Of a stretch of 64,000 nucleotides of DNA, positions 51,726 through 60,190 are shown piece after piece. This DNA is from JBBRGK01 sp036741355 (lineage in GTDB: Bacteria > Chloroflexota > Dehalococcoidia > CAUJGQ01), in the NCBI GenBank assembly GCA_036741355.1, contig DAINSK010000011.1, positions 1 to 64,000 on the forward strand, read 5' to 3'. The notes under the pieces were generated by a model, which was not told the origin of the DNA, searched no databases, and saw nothing but the letters and a program-made list of their open reading frames with translations. Position numbers and translations under genes: made by a program. Position 1 is the first letter of the stretch. Every line of letters begins with the position of its first letter.

Positions 51726-52665
51726 GACTCGCCTCTCGCGCCACGCTCCCGAAACCATCGGCCGGTACGTGCGGGGGCTCAACCCGCCGCCCGTCGCTGT
51801 TTCGCCGCAGATGTGCGGCACGGGCCGTATCGTGGATGGCCTCCTGCAGGTTACCGATCGCGTAATAGAGCCGTGCCCGCAGGTCGTAGATTGCCGGATC
51901 GCCCGGAGTAATCGAGGTGGCCAGGTAGCAGTCGCCGAGGGCGCGGGCAAGCTCACCCAGTTGCAGCCGGGCTTCCGCCCGCACGAGGTAGGGCTCATGC
52001 GCGTGCGGCACGCGGGCTCGCACGATGTACGGCCAATGCGCCTGCTCCACGTGGTCCTCTTCGATTGCGTGCCAGCAATCCGTGACGGCCCCAGCCGGGT
52101 CACCCAGGGCGAGACAGGCCCGCGCTCGGTCGAGATACAGTTCCGACGCATACCGCGTACACTCACCGGTGGCCAGTACTGCCGTGAAGTCTTCGATCGC
52201 TTCGGCGTATCGGCCAGCTTCCAGATAGACCATGCCCCGCCAGGCGCGTGCCTCCCAGTCATCCGGGGCCAGGCGGAAACCGTCCTCGACGTCCGCGACT
52301 GCCCCCGCAATATCGCCCTGATGCAGACGGCTCATGCCGCGCAGGGCAACAGGATGGCCATTCAGGCAGAGATCCAGCGAGCGGGTGGTGTCTGCGAGTG
52401 CCGCGTCCGGTTTACCCACTTGCAGGTGGCAGATCGCGCGGGCTGCATACGCGCGGCTGAGGAGCTCCTCTGGCAAGGCGGGGGTGCCAGTAATCGCGCG
52501 GTCCAGTGCGGCGGTCGTTGCCTGCAGATCGCGCACGGTCCAAAGCGCCTCAGCATATGCGAGGAACAGCTCAGGCGCCGTCTCCCCCTGCGCAATCGCG
52601 AGGCCACACGCCGCCAACTGCTCCATGGTAGACTCGAATTGTGGCGACTCCGGACTGATGCACAT
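51718..52665 (-). CDS. TPR-repeat protein, possible partner of the DUF692 enzyme
   Basis: 315 residues of tetratricopeptide helices: ELFLAYAEALWTVRDLQATTAAL, AYAARAICHLQVGKPDAALAD, ALRGMSRLHQGDIAGAVADVEDGF, AWRGMVYLEAGRYAEAIEDFTAVL, DRARACLALGDPAGAVTDC and LRARLYYAIGNLQEAIHD, about seven units. There is no signal peptide. ATG 52665 has GAGGGA 7 bases upstream. It is first in the operon and overlaps the oxidase start, which suggests it replaces the usual partner protein in binding the leader. That role is inference; TPR proteins are general scaffolds. Confidence 0.75.
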   Translation of the reverse strand: MCISPESPQFESTMEQLAACGLAIAQGETAPELFLAYAEALWTVRDLQATTAALDRAITGTPALPEELLSRAYAARAICHLQVGKPDAALADTTRSLDLCLNGHPVALRGMSRLHQGDIAGAVADVEDGFRLAPDDWEARAWRGMVYLEAGRYAEAIEDFTAVLATGECTRYASELYLDRARACLALGDPAGAVTDCWHAIEEDHVEQAHWPYIVRARVPHAHEPYLVRAEARLQLGELARALGDCYLATSITPGDPAIYDLRARLYYAIGNLQEAIHDTARAAHLRRNSDGRRVEPPHVPADGFGSVAREASHV

Positions 52666-52841
52666 CGCATGTCCCTCTTCGCACCACCCGGCCATGGCTG
52701 CGCTTGACACCGGAGTCTACGTGCAGCAACCGCCGGGCAGCGCCATCGTGCCACACTACCGCCGCCCTGTCACCCTGTCAACACCGTTCTTACGTTAATT
52801 TTCAGTAAATAACAGCGCACACGCGGCGAAGGAGTCCAGGC

Positions 52842-53696
52842 ATGGCAGCGGTAGAGAGCATTCCAGGATCGGGTGGTCCGGGAGGCGCGGGGCCGGGACG
52901 GCCGCGTCTCGAGGGCAAAGTGGCGATCGTCACGGGCGCGGGGTCGCGCGGCCCCGGCGTCGGCAACGGCAAGGCGATGGCGGCGTTGTTCGCCCGCGAG
53001 GGCGCAAGCGTGCTGATCGTCGACCGGGTGCGCGTGCGTGCCGAAGAGACACTTGCGGTCATCGAAGCGCAGGCAGGCGCGGCCGGAAAGGGCAGCGCGG
53101 CCGTGTTCGAGGCGGACGTGACCGAACCCGATCAGGCCGAAGCGATGGTGGCGGAGGCAGTAAGACGCTGGGGCCGGCTGACCACGCTCGTCAACAACGT
53201 CGGCATCGAGTCGCGCGGCAGCGTCATTGATACCGAGCCCGATCAATGGGACAGCGTAATGCGGGTCAACCTGCGCTCGATGTACCTCTCCAGCCGCGCC
53301 GCGATCCCGCGGCTCACCGAGGCCGGCGGCGGCGCAATCCTCAACATCTCCTCGATTTCAGGCATGCGTGGGCGCGGTAACGCAGCCTATGCCGCCAGCA
53401 AGGGCGGTGTGATCGCGCTGACGACAACCATGGCCGTGCAGCATGCTTCCGCCGGCATTCGCGTCGTCTGTATTGCACCGGGACCCGTCTACACGCCGAT
53501 GGTCGCAGGCGGTATGCCGCCAGAGCGCCGGGCGGAGCGCCTTGCTTCTGTTCCGTTGGGGACGGAGGGCTCGGCGTGGGATATCGCCTGGGCGGCAGTT
53601 TTCCTGGTGAGCGACGAAGCCCGCTGGATCACCGGAGTCACGCTGCCGGTCGACGGCGGCAGCATCTCTGCCACGCGCCTCGCAAGAGGTGGTTGA
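52842..53696 (+). CDS. Short-chain dehydrogenase/reductase (284 aa)
   Basis: Classical SDR with a Gly/Pro-rich N-terminal tail: VTGAGSRGPGVGNG (cofactor loop, lengthened), DVTEPD, VNNVGI, Ser in NISSISG, YAASKGG (Y-x3-K) and PGPVYTPM. The longer loop after TGAG is typical of the subfamily that includes 3-oxoacyl-ACP-like and clavulanate-type reductases. Substrate unknown. ATG 52842 has GAAGGAG about 10 bases upstream. A palindromic element follows. Confidence 0.88.
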   Translation: MAAVESIPGSGGPGGAGPGRPRLEGKVAIVTGAGSRGPGVGNGKAMAALFAREGASVLIVDRVRVRAEETLAVIEAQAGAAGKGSAAVFEADVTEPDQAEAMVAEAVRRWGRLTTLVNNVGIESRGSVIDTEPDQWDSVMRVNLRSMYLSSRAAIPRLTEAGGGAILNISSISGMRGRGNAAYAASKGGVIALTTTMAVQHASAGIRVVCIAPGPVYTPMVAGGMPPERRAERLASVPLGTEGSAWDIAWAAVFLVSDEARWITGVTLPVDGGSISATRLARGG

Positions 53697-53766
53697 ACCC
53701 GCCCCTAACCCCCGGCGCAGCCGGCCCTCACCCCTGACCCCTCTCCCAATACTGGGCGAGGGGAGC
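53697..53766. repeat. Palindromic element half (copy E)
   Basis: CCCCTAACCCCCGGC and then CTCACCCCTGACCCCTCTCCC.. followed by TACTGGGCGAGGGGAGCTTG. It is one end of the dispersed family with its hairpin, placed directly after the SDR stop codon. Confidence 0.65.
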
Positions 53767-53888
53767 TTGTGCTCGGTAACCGAATATCCTCTAAAAGCTA
53801 TTGCGCTGGTGCTACAGAGGTGTTACACAGATCACGTGATTACAGCGACATTGCACCGCGCGCCGCTTTCTCAGGAGCACTCGATCTC

Positions 53889-54461
53889 GTGACGACCTTC
53901 CGCCAGCGGTCGCGCACTACCGGTCTCGCGGTGTTTGCCATTGTGACTGCCGTACTGCCCACCTTTTCTCCGAACGGAATGCGCGCTAATACATACGCAG
54001 CTTCGGCAGCCCCACTCTCCACCAACTGCGACGTCGACCCCAGCGCTCTGGGCGCGGACGATGAGGAGCAGTCGGCCCTCGACCAGACCAACGCCTACCG
54101 CGCCGCGTATGGCCTCCAGCCGCTGCAAGTGTCCTACACACTGACCGTCACCGCGGAGTGGAAGGCAAATGACATGGCGGCGCGCCACTATGCCGACCAC
54201 AACGACGGCTTCCGCACCTGGGACCAGCGCTTCCACGACTGCGGCTACAACTATCCAGGCGCGTGGTTTGGCGAGAACCTGGCGCGCGGCAACTCCACCG
54301 GCTATGCGACGTTGATGCAGTGGGAGAATTCGCCTCTTCACAATGAGAACCTGCTGGACGCCAACTACTCCGCGATAGGAATCAAGCGCGTACATTCGAC
54401 CGATCCCGGTGACTCCTACGGCTGGTACTGGACGATGGAGCTCGGCAGCACGGTCGATTAG
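53889..54461 (+). CDS. Secreted CAP-domain (SCP) protein
   Basis: 190 residues. A signal peptide (TTGLAVFAIVTAVLPTFSP) precedes a CAP/SCP domain: LDQTNAYRAAYGLQPLQVSYTLTVTAEWKANDMAARHYADH (first conserved His), GENLARGN and WENSPLHNENLLDANYSAIGIKRV with the second His, closing with WYWTMELG. Cys-Cys pairs (NCDVD, DCGYN) are consistent with export. Bacterial CAP proteins may be proteases, lipid binders or adhesins; the role here is open. GTG 53889 chosen (AGGAG 11 bases upstream). Confidence 0.83.
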   Translation: MTTFRQRSRTTGLAVFAIVTAVLPTFSPNGMRANTYAASAAPLSTNCDVDPSALGADDEEQSALDQTNAYRAAYGLQPLQVSYTLTVTAEWKANDMAARHYADHNDGFRTWDQRFHDCGYNYPGAWFGENLARGNSTGYATLMQWENSPLHNENLLDANYSAIGIKRVHSTDPGDSYGWYWTMELGSTVD

Positions 54462-54533
54462 AACCAGAACCCGGCTTCCGTCAGACAGGGCTGTCGGTAT
54501 TACAAATTCAGCTTTTCCGATTTATCCGCATCA

Positions 54534-54585
54534 CCGGCGTTTCGCTGCGTCAACCCCGCCCGCAGCGAAACGCCGGTTTGATTTG
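54534..54585 (+). terminator. Terminator after the CAP gene
   Basis: Perfect 16-bp stem (CCGGCGTTTCGCTGCG / CGCAGCGAAACGCCGG) with an 11-base loop, followed by TTTGATTT, 72 bases after the CAP stop. The T-run is interrupted but the stem is very stable. Confidence 0.75.
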
Positions 54586-54669
54586 GGTCCTCACCGGGTG
54601 TTCCAATGGAGTACGGCCCGACTCATGATGCTATCCTGCGACAGGCCACATCATGCAGGAGAAACGTAT

Positions 54670-55512
54670 ATGAGCGCCGCCGAAGCGTATGCCGCCCGCA
54701 TCGATGCCGTCACTGCCCAGCAGTCCCGCACGCGCAGGGCCGGCACGCAGGGCGACCGCTGGTCAGGTCCCATGGCGCGCCGATTCCGCGCCGACCCTCG
54801 CCGGCCGCTGGATGCAAACCTGGAAGTAATAGCCGCGTATGTACGGCCCGACGATGTGCTGATCGACGTGGGCGGCGGTGCGGGGCGGCTGTCACTGCCG
54901 CTCGCTTCGCGCTGCCGAGAAGTGATCAACGTCGACCCGTCCCCCGGCATGCGGGAGCAGTTCGATCAGTCGGTTGCCGAGGGCGGTGTCCGCAACGCTC
55001 GCTCTATAGCTTCGGACTGGATCGCGGCCGCGGACGTTCAGGGCGACGTCGTTCTGGTGGCGAACGTTACCTTCTTCGTCCGCGACATCGTGCCATTCAT
55101 AGAGAAGCTGGAAGACGCGGCCCGACGACGGGTTATCATCCCGATCGCCAGTCCACCGCCACCGATGATGAATTCGAAGCTCTTTCGTCTCGTCCACGGG
55201 GAAGATCAGGAGCCGGTGCCGGGCCAGCCGGAACTGTTGCCAGTATTGTGGGAGATGGGCATCATGCCCGACGTGCGGGTCTTGCCCGAAACGTTTACCG
55301 GCTTTGTAGAGCCTCCGGCGAGCCGGGAAGAAGCGATCACACGTGCACTCCAAGCTGTTGAAGCGCAGGATGAAGCCCGCGCCCGTCAGAAACTGGAAGC
55401 GCACATCGCCGACCTGTTCACCGAAACGGCCGAGGGACTGGTCCCCTGCTGGCGTCCGGTCATGCACCAGCTAGTGATCACCTGGGAGCCGCATGCCCGC
55501 GAAAAGGGTTAA
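54670..55512 (+). CDS. Class I SAM-dependent methyltransferase
   Basis: 280 residues: VLIDVGGGAGRLSLPLASRC (motif I), VINVDPSPGM (acidic loop), DVQGDVVLVANVTFFV (motif II) and a helical C-terminal extension (AITRALQAVEAQDEARARQKLEAHIADL). The substrate cannot be told. ATG 54670 has AGGAG 8 bases upstream. The following hypothetical gene overlaps its end by 20 bases. Confidence 0.82.
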   Translation: MSAAEAYAARIDAVTAQQSRTRRAGTQGDRWSGPMARRFRADPRRPLDANLEVIAAYVRPDDVLIDVGGGAGRLSLPLASRCREVINVDPSPGMREQFDQSVAEGGVRNARSIASDWIAAADVQGDVVLVANVTFFVRDIVPFIEKLEDAARRRVIIPIASPPPPMMNSKLFRLVHGEDQEPVPGQPELLPVLWEMGIMPDVRVLPETFTGFVEPPASREEAITRALQAVEAQDEARARQKLEAHIADLFTETAEGLVPCWRPVMHQLVITWEPHAREKG

Positions 55513-55903
55513 AACGGTGCATCGAGTCTTTCGTCCAGGCGCAGCCGCGGCTTCGGATCCCCCGGACGCCTCGGAGGACCTGCGCGCGTTTCTGCGTTCG
55601 CTCGGATTAATCGAACAGCCGAGCGCAGACTGTTTCCTGTTCTTGTGGCGACAACCCGGAGGCGTCACCCGTCAGTTTGCGACGCTGCACACGGGGCTCC
55701 ATTCGGTGACCGTATACCTGTATCCCGACGCGCTCGGCCGAGCGGCCGGACATGCGTCAGCGTTCTACCGAATTCTCGACGACGCGGGTGTCGGCATGGG
55801 ATCGAAATTGGGGCCATCGATCGGAATCAACCTGGACGACGTGCGCCAGCTCCGTCTCTTTCGCGACGGCGTCGCGGCGCTGCTGGCCGTGCCGGCACGG
55901 TAG
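55493..55903 (+). CDS. Hypothetical protein, 136 aa
   Basis: Overlaps the end of the methyltransferase gene; a GTG at 55517 just after its stop is a possible alternative start. Soluble alpha/beta protein with HTGLHSVTVYLYPDALGRA and IGINLDDVRQLRLFRDGVAALLAV. I do not recognise a family. Probably co-transcribed with the methyltransferase. Confidence 0.5.
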   Translation: MPAKRVKTVHRVFRPGAAAASDPPDASEDLRAFLRSLGLIEQPSADCFLFLWRQPGGVTRQFATLHTGLHSVTVYLYPDALGRAAGHASAFYRILDDAGVGMGSKLGPSIGINLDDVRQLRLFRDGVAALLAVPAR

Positions 55904-55936
55904 GAACCCCGTCGCGATAACCGGGTAGCGTGATGC

Positions 55937-56929
55937 TTAGTTCGAACCGTTGCTCTTCAACAGAGCGACGAGGGCGGTTGGGGACATATCTTCCGAGAAG
56001 ATGCCATTTGGATTGTTCACCAACCACACGTGCAACATCTCCGGCGTGACCCCGTTGTAGATGGTTCCCGACGGACACTTCCCCGAAGCGTCTGCCAGCG
56101 CGACCACCATCTGGCGGTTCGGCGTGTAGCACAGGTTGTCGTGGGCATGCCATGACGTCAGCACACCGCCAACTTTCGGCCCTGCCTGGCCCGGCTGCGC
56201 GAGGTACATGACGCCCACGAGCGTAATCGCGCCTCGCTGGGTCCGCAGGTAGATCAACTCTTCGGGTTTGGTCGGATCGAGCGTCTTACCCGCTGCGAAG
56301 TACGCCTGGTTATGGAAGTGCGCCAGTCCGCTGACCCACGGCGTGATCTGGCGATAGCCTTCCGCCTGTGCGGTTTTGAAGTCCTGCAACCGCGCCGTTC
56401 CGCTCTTGGTGTCGTCCCATAGCTTCATTGCCGCCGAAAGCTCGTCGGCGGTGATAGACACCTCGCCGCCGTGGGCGTGGATCACCCCTGCCCGCAAAGG
56501 CATGACGTCTGCCGGGCCCGTCATTGGGTCGTGTGTGTGTGGCTGGCTTTCGTCCACGGCCATGGAAGCCGCGTGCGAATGCGTATGGCCGGTCAGGCCG
56601 CCCGGACTGGCCATCGCAAACGAGAGGCTGACCCCGGCCAGCGCCAGAAGTCCGGCCGCAGGCGCCACAAACGCCAGGCGGAGGCGCAGTGAAAGCGCCG
56701 GACGCAGCGCCAGCCGCTCGAGCAGGAACAACAGGGCTCCCGCCACCGCGAGCATGACGCCCGCGGCGAAAAGCACGTGACCGGGATTCGTGAGTGTGAA
56801 TATCCCTTCGCGCTCCGCCAGCGTCGGATCGACCCGATGCAGAATCGCGTCCCAGCCCAGACCTACCAGCAAGGCGATCACGCCGGCAGTGCTGATCCAG
56901 GGCGCGGCGCGCATGATTTTCCGAAGCAT
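55937..56929 (-). CDS. Three-helix membrane protein with His-rich extracytoplasmic domain
   Basis: 330 residues. Three membrane helices in the first ~110 residues (ISTAGVIALLVGLGWDAILH, GHVLFAAGVMLAVAGALLFLL, LAFVAPAAGLLALAGVSLSF) precede a soluble domain. That domain has many His (GLTGHTHSHAASM, PHTHDPM, IHAHGGEVS, FHNQAYF, SWHAHDNLCY, LHVWLVNNP) and two Cys. The conserved-looking WHAHDNLCY and HVWLVNNPNG suggest a metal or haem site. I do not know the function; metal handling at the cell surface is inferred. Single gene. Confidence 0.55.
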   Translation of the reverse strand: MLRKIMRAAPWISTAGVIALLVGLGWDAILHRVDPTLAEREGIFTLTNPGHVLFAAGVMLAVAGALLFLLERLALRPALSLRLRLAFVAPAAGLLALAGVSLSFAMASPGGLTGHTHSHAASMAVDESQPHTHDPMTGPADVMPLRAGVIHAHGGEVSITADELSAAMKLWDDTKSGTARLQDFKTAQAEGYRQITPWVSGLAHFHNQAYFAAGKTLDPTKPEELIYLRTQRGAITLVGVMYLAQPGQAGPKVGGVLTSWHAHDNLCYTPNRQMVVALADASGKCPSGTIYNGVTPEMLHVWLVNNPNGIFSEDMSPTALVALLKSNGSN

Positions 56930-57110
56930 AATCTGGCTCCTCGCCGATTAGAAGGGAGCAACGCTCGTGCCTTGGCCGACGTATAACCATACTACAGGTT
57001 TCGCTTTGCTTGCCTTCGCACAATGCGTCGAGGGTGGCTATCAGGACGTGCTCCTTTTGCGTATTGTAGGCGGGAACGTTCCCGACGGCCCCTCTCAGTT
57101 AGCTACGATT

Positions 57111-57130
57111 ATCGTATACCAATCGTATAC
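57111..57130 (+). promoter_or_regulatory. Operator-like direct repeat before the TA locus
   Basis: Two copies of ATCGTATAC (57111-57119 and 57122-57130), 11 bp apart, each containing the palindrome GTATAC, ~30 bases upstream of the toxin start. One-turn spacing fits binding of a ribbon-helix-helix antitoxin such as BrnA; the second copy overlaps a possible -10 (TATACAAT). Confidence 0.5.
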
Positions 57131-57158
57131 AATTACTTCGACCGGAGGTTCGTCTGGC

Positions 57159-57438
57159 GTGCCGCGAATTGAGGCACTGGAGATCGAGGACTACGTCCTC
57201 GACAAGATCGAGTCGAAGCACGGGGTGTCCTTTGAGGAGATCGAGGTAGCATGCCTCGCGGCGGTACCCTACGTTCGTCGTGACCGCCGACGGTCTGCAC
57301 AAAGTATTCGGCCAGATGAGCGCTGGTAGGTATCTGCTTGTGGTGCTAGCCAGCCTTGGCAGAGGTATCGGGAAGGTTGTCACGCCTCGCGTAATGACCG
57401 ACAGCGAGCGGCGCCTTTACCAACGTGATAGAGGATGA
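57159..57438 (+). pseudogene. BrnT-like toxin gene, frameshifted
   Basis: From GTG 57159 (GGAGG 11 bases upstream) the product begins like a small RNase-type BrnT toxin (EDYVLDKIESKHGVSFEEIEVA, with YVRR). The rest of the domain (TADGLHKVFGQMSAGRYLLVVL, RVMTDSERRLYQ) lies in the next frame and ends TGA 57438, overlapping the antitoxin start region. One extra base near 57280-57288 explains this. As sequenced the toxin is inactive while the antitoxin is intact. A base error cannot be excluded. Confidence 0.6.
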
Positions 57439-57439
57439 G

Positions 57440-57694
57440 ATGAACGGTTTGGAAGCAGCGGCCGAAAAATATGATGTGGGCGATGCCTGGAACGACACGG
57501 ACGAGATCGTCCAGATCGACGTGAAGCGGCCCCTGGACAAGGTGATCCCGGTGCGCCTCTCCGCCGACAAGTGGGAAGAGCTTCGTGCTGAAGCGCGGGA
57601 ACTGGGCGTTGGGCCGACGACGTTGGTCCGAGTGTGGGTCTTAGAAAAGCTCAGAGAGCTTCGTCGGTCAGAATCGGGGCGTCCGGCGGTCTGA
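57440..57694 (+). CDS. BrnA-like ribbon-helix-helix antitoxin
   Basis: 84 residues: an acidic N-terminal toxin-binding tail (EAAAEKYDVGDAWNDTDEIVQ), then PVRLSADKWEELRAEARELGVGPTTLVRVWVLEKLREL, a ribbon-helix-helix end like BrnA/CopG. It normally dimerises on its own promoter, where the direct repeat at 57111-57130 is a candidate site. ATG 57440 lies one base after the toxin stop. Confidence 0.7.
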   Translation: MNGLEAAAEKYDVGDAWNDTDEIVQIDVKRPLDKVIPVRLSADKWEELRAEARELGVGPTTLVRVWVLEKLRELRRSESGRPAV

Positions 57695-57754
57695 GTTGAC
57701 GTGGGTCTCTCCTTTCGGTGGCGCTCGCCGTGTCGGGTTGTCCGTCTCAGGGGC

Positions 57755-57788
57755 AACAAAAAACCGCGGGTGCGCTGAGACCCACGGT
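57755..57788 (-). terminator. Terminator of the alcohol dehydrogenase operon
   Basis: On the minus strand ACCGTGGGT pairs with ACCCGCGGT (one mismatch) around an 8-base loop and is followed directly by six T. It lies 138 bases beyond the alcohol dehydrogenase stop codon; the gap between holds no recognisable gene. Confidence 0.7.
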
Positions 57789-57925
57789 TGGCGTTCAGTA
57801 GGCCGGCGGCTTCACCCGCGGGCCTCCCGCCAATGCATCGGCGTAGCGCAGTAAGCAGGCACGGGAGACCTCCTTTCCAAGATGACCGCAGGATACGCGA
57901 CACGTTTTGCCGCCGTCAAAGGGTT

Positions 57926-58957
57926 TTACACGAACTCCAACACGATCTTGCAGTCGGTGGGATCGCTCAGAGAGCGAAATGCGGCCGGGAGCTCGTCGAG
58001 CGTGACGGTGCGCGTTACCAGCGGCGCGGTATCAATACTGCCGTCGGCAATCGCTCCCAACGCCTCTGCGAACTCCTCGACCGTGTAGCCGAGCACGAAC
58101 TGCAACGTCAGGTGCTTGTTGATGCCGATCAGCGGTCGGACGCGATCCTCAGCCATGCAGACGCCAACCACGATCACCCGTCCGCGACGCGTCACGAGGT
58201 TCATGGCCAGTTGCAGCGTGCCTTCGACGCCGACGCACTCAAACACGACGTCGGGCGGGCCGCCCGCGGCTGCCGCGAATCGCGAGGTGACGTCGTCCAC
58301 GGCGGGGTTCAGCACCTGGTCCGCACCCAATCGCCCTGCCAGCTCACGGCGAGGCGCGGCCAACTCGCTCACGGTTACGTGGCGCACTCCATCCTTCTTT
58401 AGCCAGAGCAGCGTCATCAGACCGATCGGGCCGGCGCCAATGATCAGCGCGCTTTCGTTGGGCTGTAGCTTAGACTCCCGCACCGCGTGAAGGCCCACCG
58501 CGCACGGCTCGGTCGTGGCTGCCAGCCGGTCCGGAACGTGGTCGGGAACGGTCAGCAACAGCGGCGCGCCCATCACGACGAATTCGCCGTATGCGCCGGG
58601 ATAGCGGCTGCTGTATCCGATCGAGTGCCGGCCCTGCGGGGTAGAAGGATCATGCAGCACCGGCACGCTGACCACCCGCGTGCCGGGCGCCCACTGTTCG
58701 GCCCCCGGACCTGCCTCGACGAGCTCGGCAACGAACTCGTGCCCCATGACCACGCCGGCCACGAGATCGATCCCCGCGCCCAAGTCGCCCGCATTCTGCG
58801 TGGCGGCCACCATCTCGTCTGCGTAGCGGGCAAAATGCAGGTCGCTGCCACATATCCCGCAGGCGCGGACGCGCGCCAGAACCTGGGCTGGACCCGGCCG
58901 CGGCCGTTCCATCTCGGCGATCGCCAGTTGCTGGTCTTTAAAGAGCATGGCGCGCAT
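57926..58957 (-). CDS. Zinc-type alcohol dehydrogenase (MDR family)
   Basis: 343 residues: catalytic-zinc Cys in ACGICGSD (~33-40), GHEF (~72-75) and a Glu/Cys in TEPCAV (~148-153); cofactor loop IIGAGPIGLMTLL (~174-186). The four-Cys structural zinc lobe is missing (the loop reads VVSVPVLHDPSTPQGRHSIG), as in some sorbitol/threonine-type relatives. NAD(P)-dependent oxidation of an unknown alcohol. It starts 27 bases after the acyl-CoA dehydrogenase gene with GGGAG before ATG 58957, so the two form an operon. Confidence 0.87.
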   Translation of the reverse strand: MRAMLFKDQQLAIAEMERPRPGPAQVLARVRACGICGSDLHFARYADEMVAATQNAGDLGAGIDLVAGVVMGHEFVAELVEAGPGAEQWAPGTRVVSVPVLHDPSTPQGRHSIGYSSRYPGAYGEFVVMGAPLLLTVPDHVPDRLAATTEPCAVGLHAVRESKLQPNESALIIGAGPIGLMTLLWLKKDGVRHVTVSELAAPRRELAGRLGADQVLNPAVDDVTSRFAAAAGGPPDVVFECVGVEGTLQLAMNLVTRRGRVIVVGVCMAEDRVRPLIGINKHLTLQFVLGYTVEEFAEALGAIADGSIDTAPLVTRTVTLDELPAAFRSLSDPTDCKIVLEFV

Positions 58958-58984
58958 GGTCGCTCCCTTCGGTCCCGCAGGCGC

Positions 58985-60190
58985 CTACTCGAACTCGTAC
59001 ACCCCGCCCTCCTGGAACCTGCGCAGGACCCGGCGCGAGACGACCATGCGGTGCACTTCATCCGGGCCATCGTAGATCCGGGCAGCGCGAGCGTTGCGGT
59101 ACATCGCCGCCAGCGGCGTATCGTCAGTGACGCCCAGTGCCCCGTGAACCTGGATGGCACGGTCGATCACGTCGTGCAACATGCGTGCGCCCCAGAACTT
59201 GATCAGCGAGATCTCGATGCGCGGATCCTCGCCGCTGTCGATCTTGGCCGCGGCGTGCATTGTTAACAGCCGGCACGCCTGAATCTCCGCCACGGAGTCG
59301 GCGATCCAGTTCTGCACGGTCTGCTTCTCTGCCAGCGGTCCGCCGAAAGCCTCACGCGACAGCGCCCGCCGGCACATCAGCTCGAACGCCCGCTGCGCCT
59401 GGCCCAGCCAGCGCATGGCGTGATGGATGCGGCCGGGCCCCAGCCGTTTCTGCGCGATCAGAAAACCGTCCCCGGGCTGCCCGAGCGTATTGGTGATCGG
59501 CACGCGCACGTTTTCGTAGCGGATTTCCGCGTGCGAGCCATGCCCGTGTCCTGCATGGCCCATGACGGAGATGTTGCGCACGAGATGCAGGCCAGGCGTT
59601 TCCGTCGGAACGATGATCTGGCTGAAGCGCCGGTGCGGCACGCCGTCGGGGTCGGATCGCGCCATGACGATGCCGAACGCGGAGCCGTCTGCCGCCGAGC
59701 TGAACCACTTGTGACCGTTGATGATCCACTCGTCGCCGTCCTGTACGGCGGAGGTTTGGAGGTTGGTCGGATCGGCGCCCGACACCTCGGGTTCGGTCAT
59801 CGAGAAGAACGATCGGATCTCGCCCGCGATCAGGGGCTTCATCCAGCGGTCCTGTTGCTCCGCCGTGCCGAACTGGGCGAGGACCTCCGCGTTGCCGGTG
59901 TCGGGCGCCTGGCAGCCGAACACGAGCGGTGCGTAAAAGCTGCGGCCGAGGATCTCGTTGACGTATGCATACGGCAGAAAGCCCCGGCCGGTGCCGCCGT
60001 GCTCCGGGCCGATGAACATCGCCCACATGCCTTCGCCTTTGACGCGGGACTGCAGCTCCTTCGTCAGCCGCGCGGACTCGTCGCCCTCCCGGCCGAGCAC
60101 GCCTTCGTTGGGGTAGACGAACTCGTCCATGAAGCGCTTGACACGACCGCGAAGTTCCTTGATCTCGGGGGAGAGCGTGAAATCGACCAA
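58985..60190 (-). CDS. Acyl-CoA dehydrogenase (ACAD10/11-like)
   Basis: 401 residues: N-terminal helical part (LSPEIKELRGRVKRFMDEFVYP), FAD/substrate loop FFSMTEPEVSGADPTNLQT, FSQIIVPTETPGL, then LGPGRIHHAMRWLGQAQRAFELM and QVHGALGVTDDTPLAAMYRNARAARIYDGPDEVHRMVVSR. This is the ACAD10/11-like subgroup, acting on branched or long acyl-CoAs. The Glu/Asp base lies in the YDGPDEVH region. The TTG start (60190) is chosen with GGAG upstream and because the family starts at MDF/VDF. First gene of an operon with the alcohol dehydrogenase. Confidence 0.9.
   Translation of the reverse strand: MVDFTLSPEIKELRGRVKRFMDEFVYPNEGVLGREGDESARLTKELQSRVKGEGMWAMFIGPEHGGTGRGFLPYAYVNEILGRSFYAPLVFGCQAPDTGNAEVLAQFGTAEQQDRWMKPLIAGEIRSFFSMTEPEVSGADPTNLQTSAVQDGDEWIINGHKWFSSAADGSAFGIVMARSDPDGVPHRRFSQIIVPTETPGLHLVRNISVMGHAGHGHGSHAEIRYENVRVPITNTLGQPGDGFLIAQKRLGPGRIHHAMRWLGQAQRAFELMCRRALSREAFGGPLAEKQTVQNWIADSVAEIQACRLLTMHAAAKIDSGEDPRIEISLIKFWGARMLHDVIDRAIQVHGALGVTDDTPLAAMYRNARAARIYDGPDEVHRMVVSRRVLRRFQEGGVYEFE

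Noticed and set aside
50829..52310. 493-residue fusion protein covering DUF692 and an upstream stretch
   Set aside because: The extra N-terminal sequence lies in the wrong frame of the TPR gene and is unlike protein; DUF692 starts at ATG 51725.
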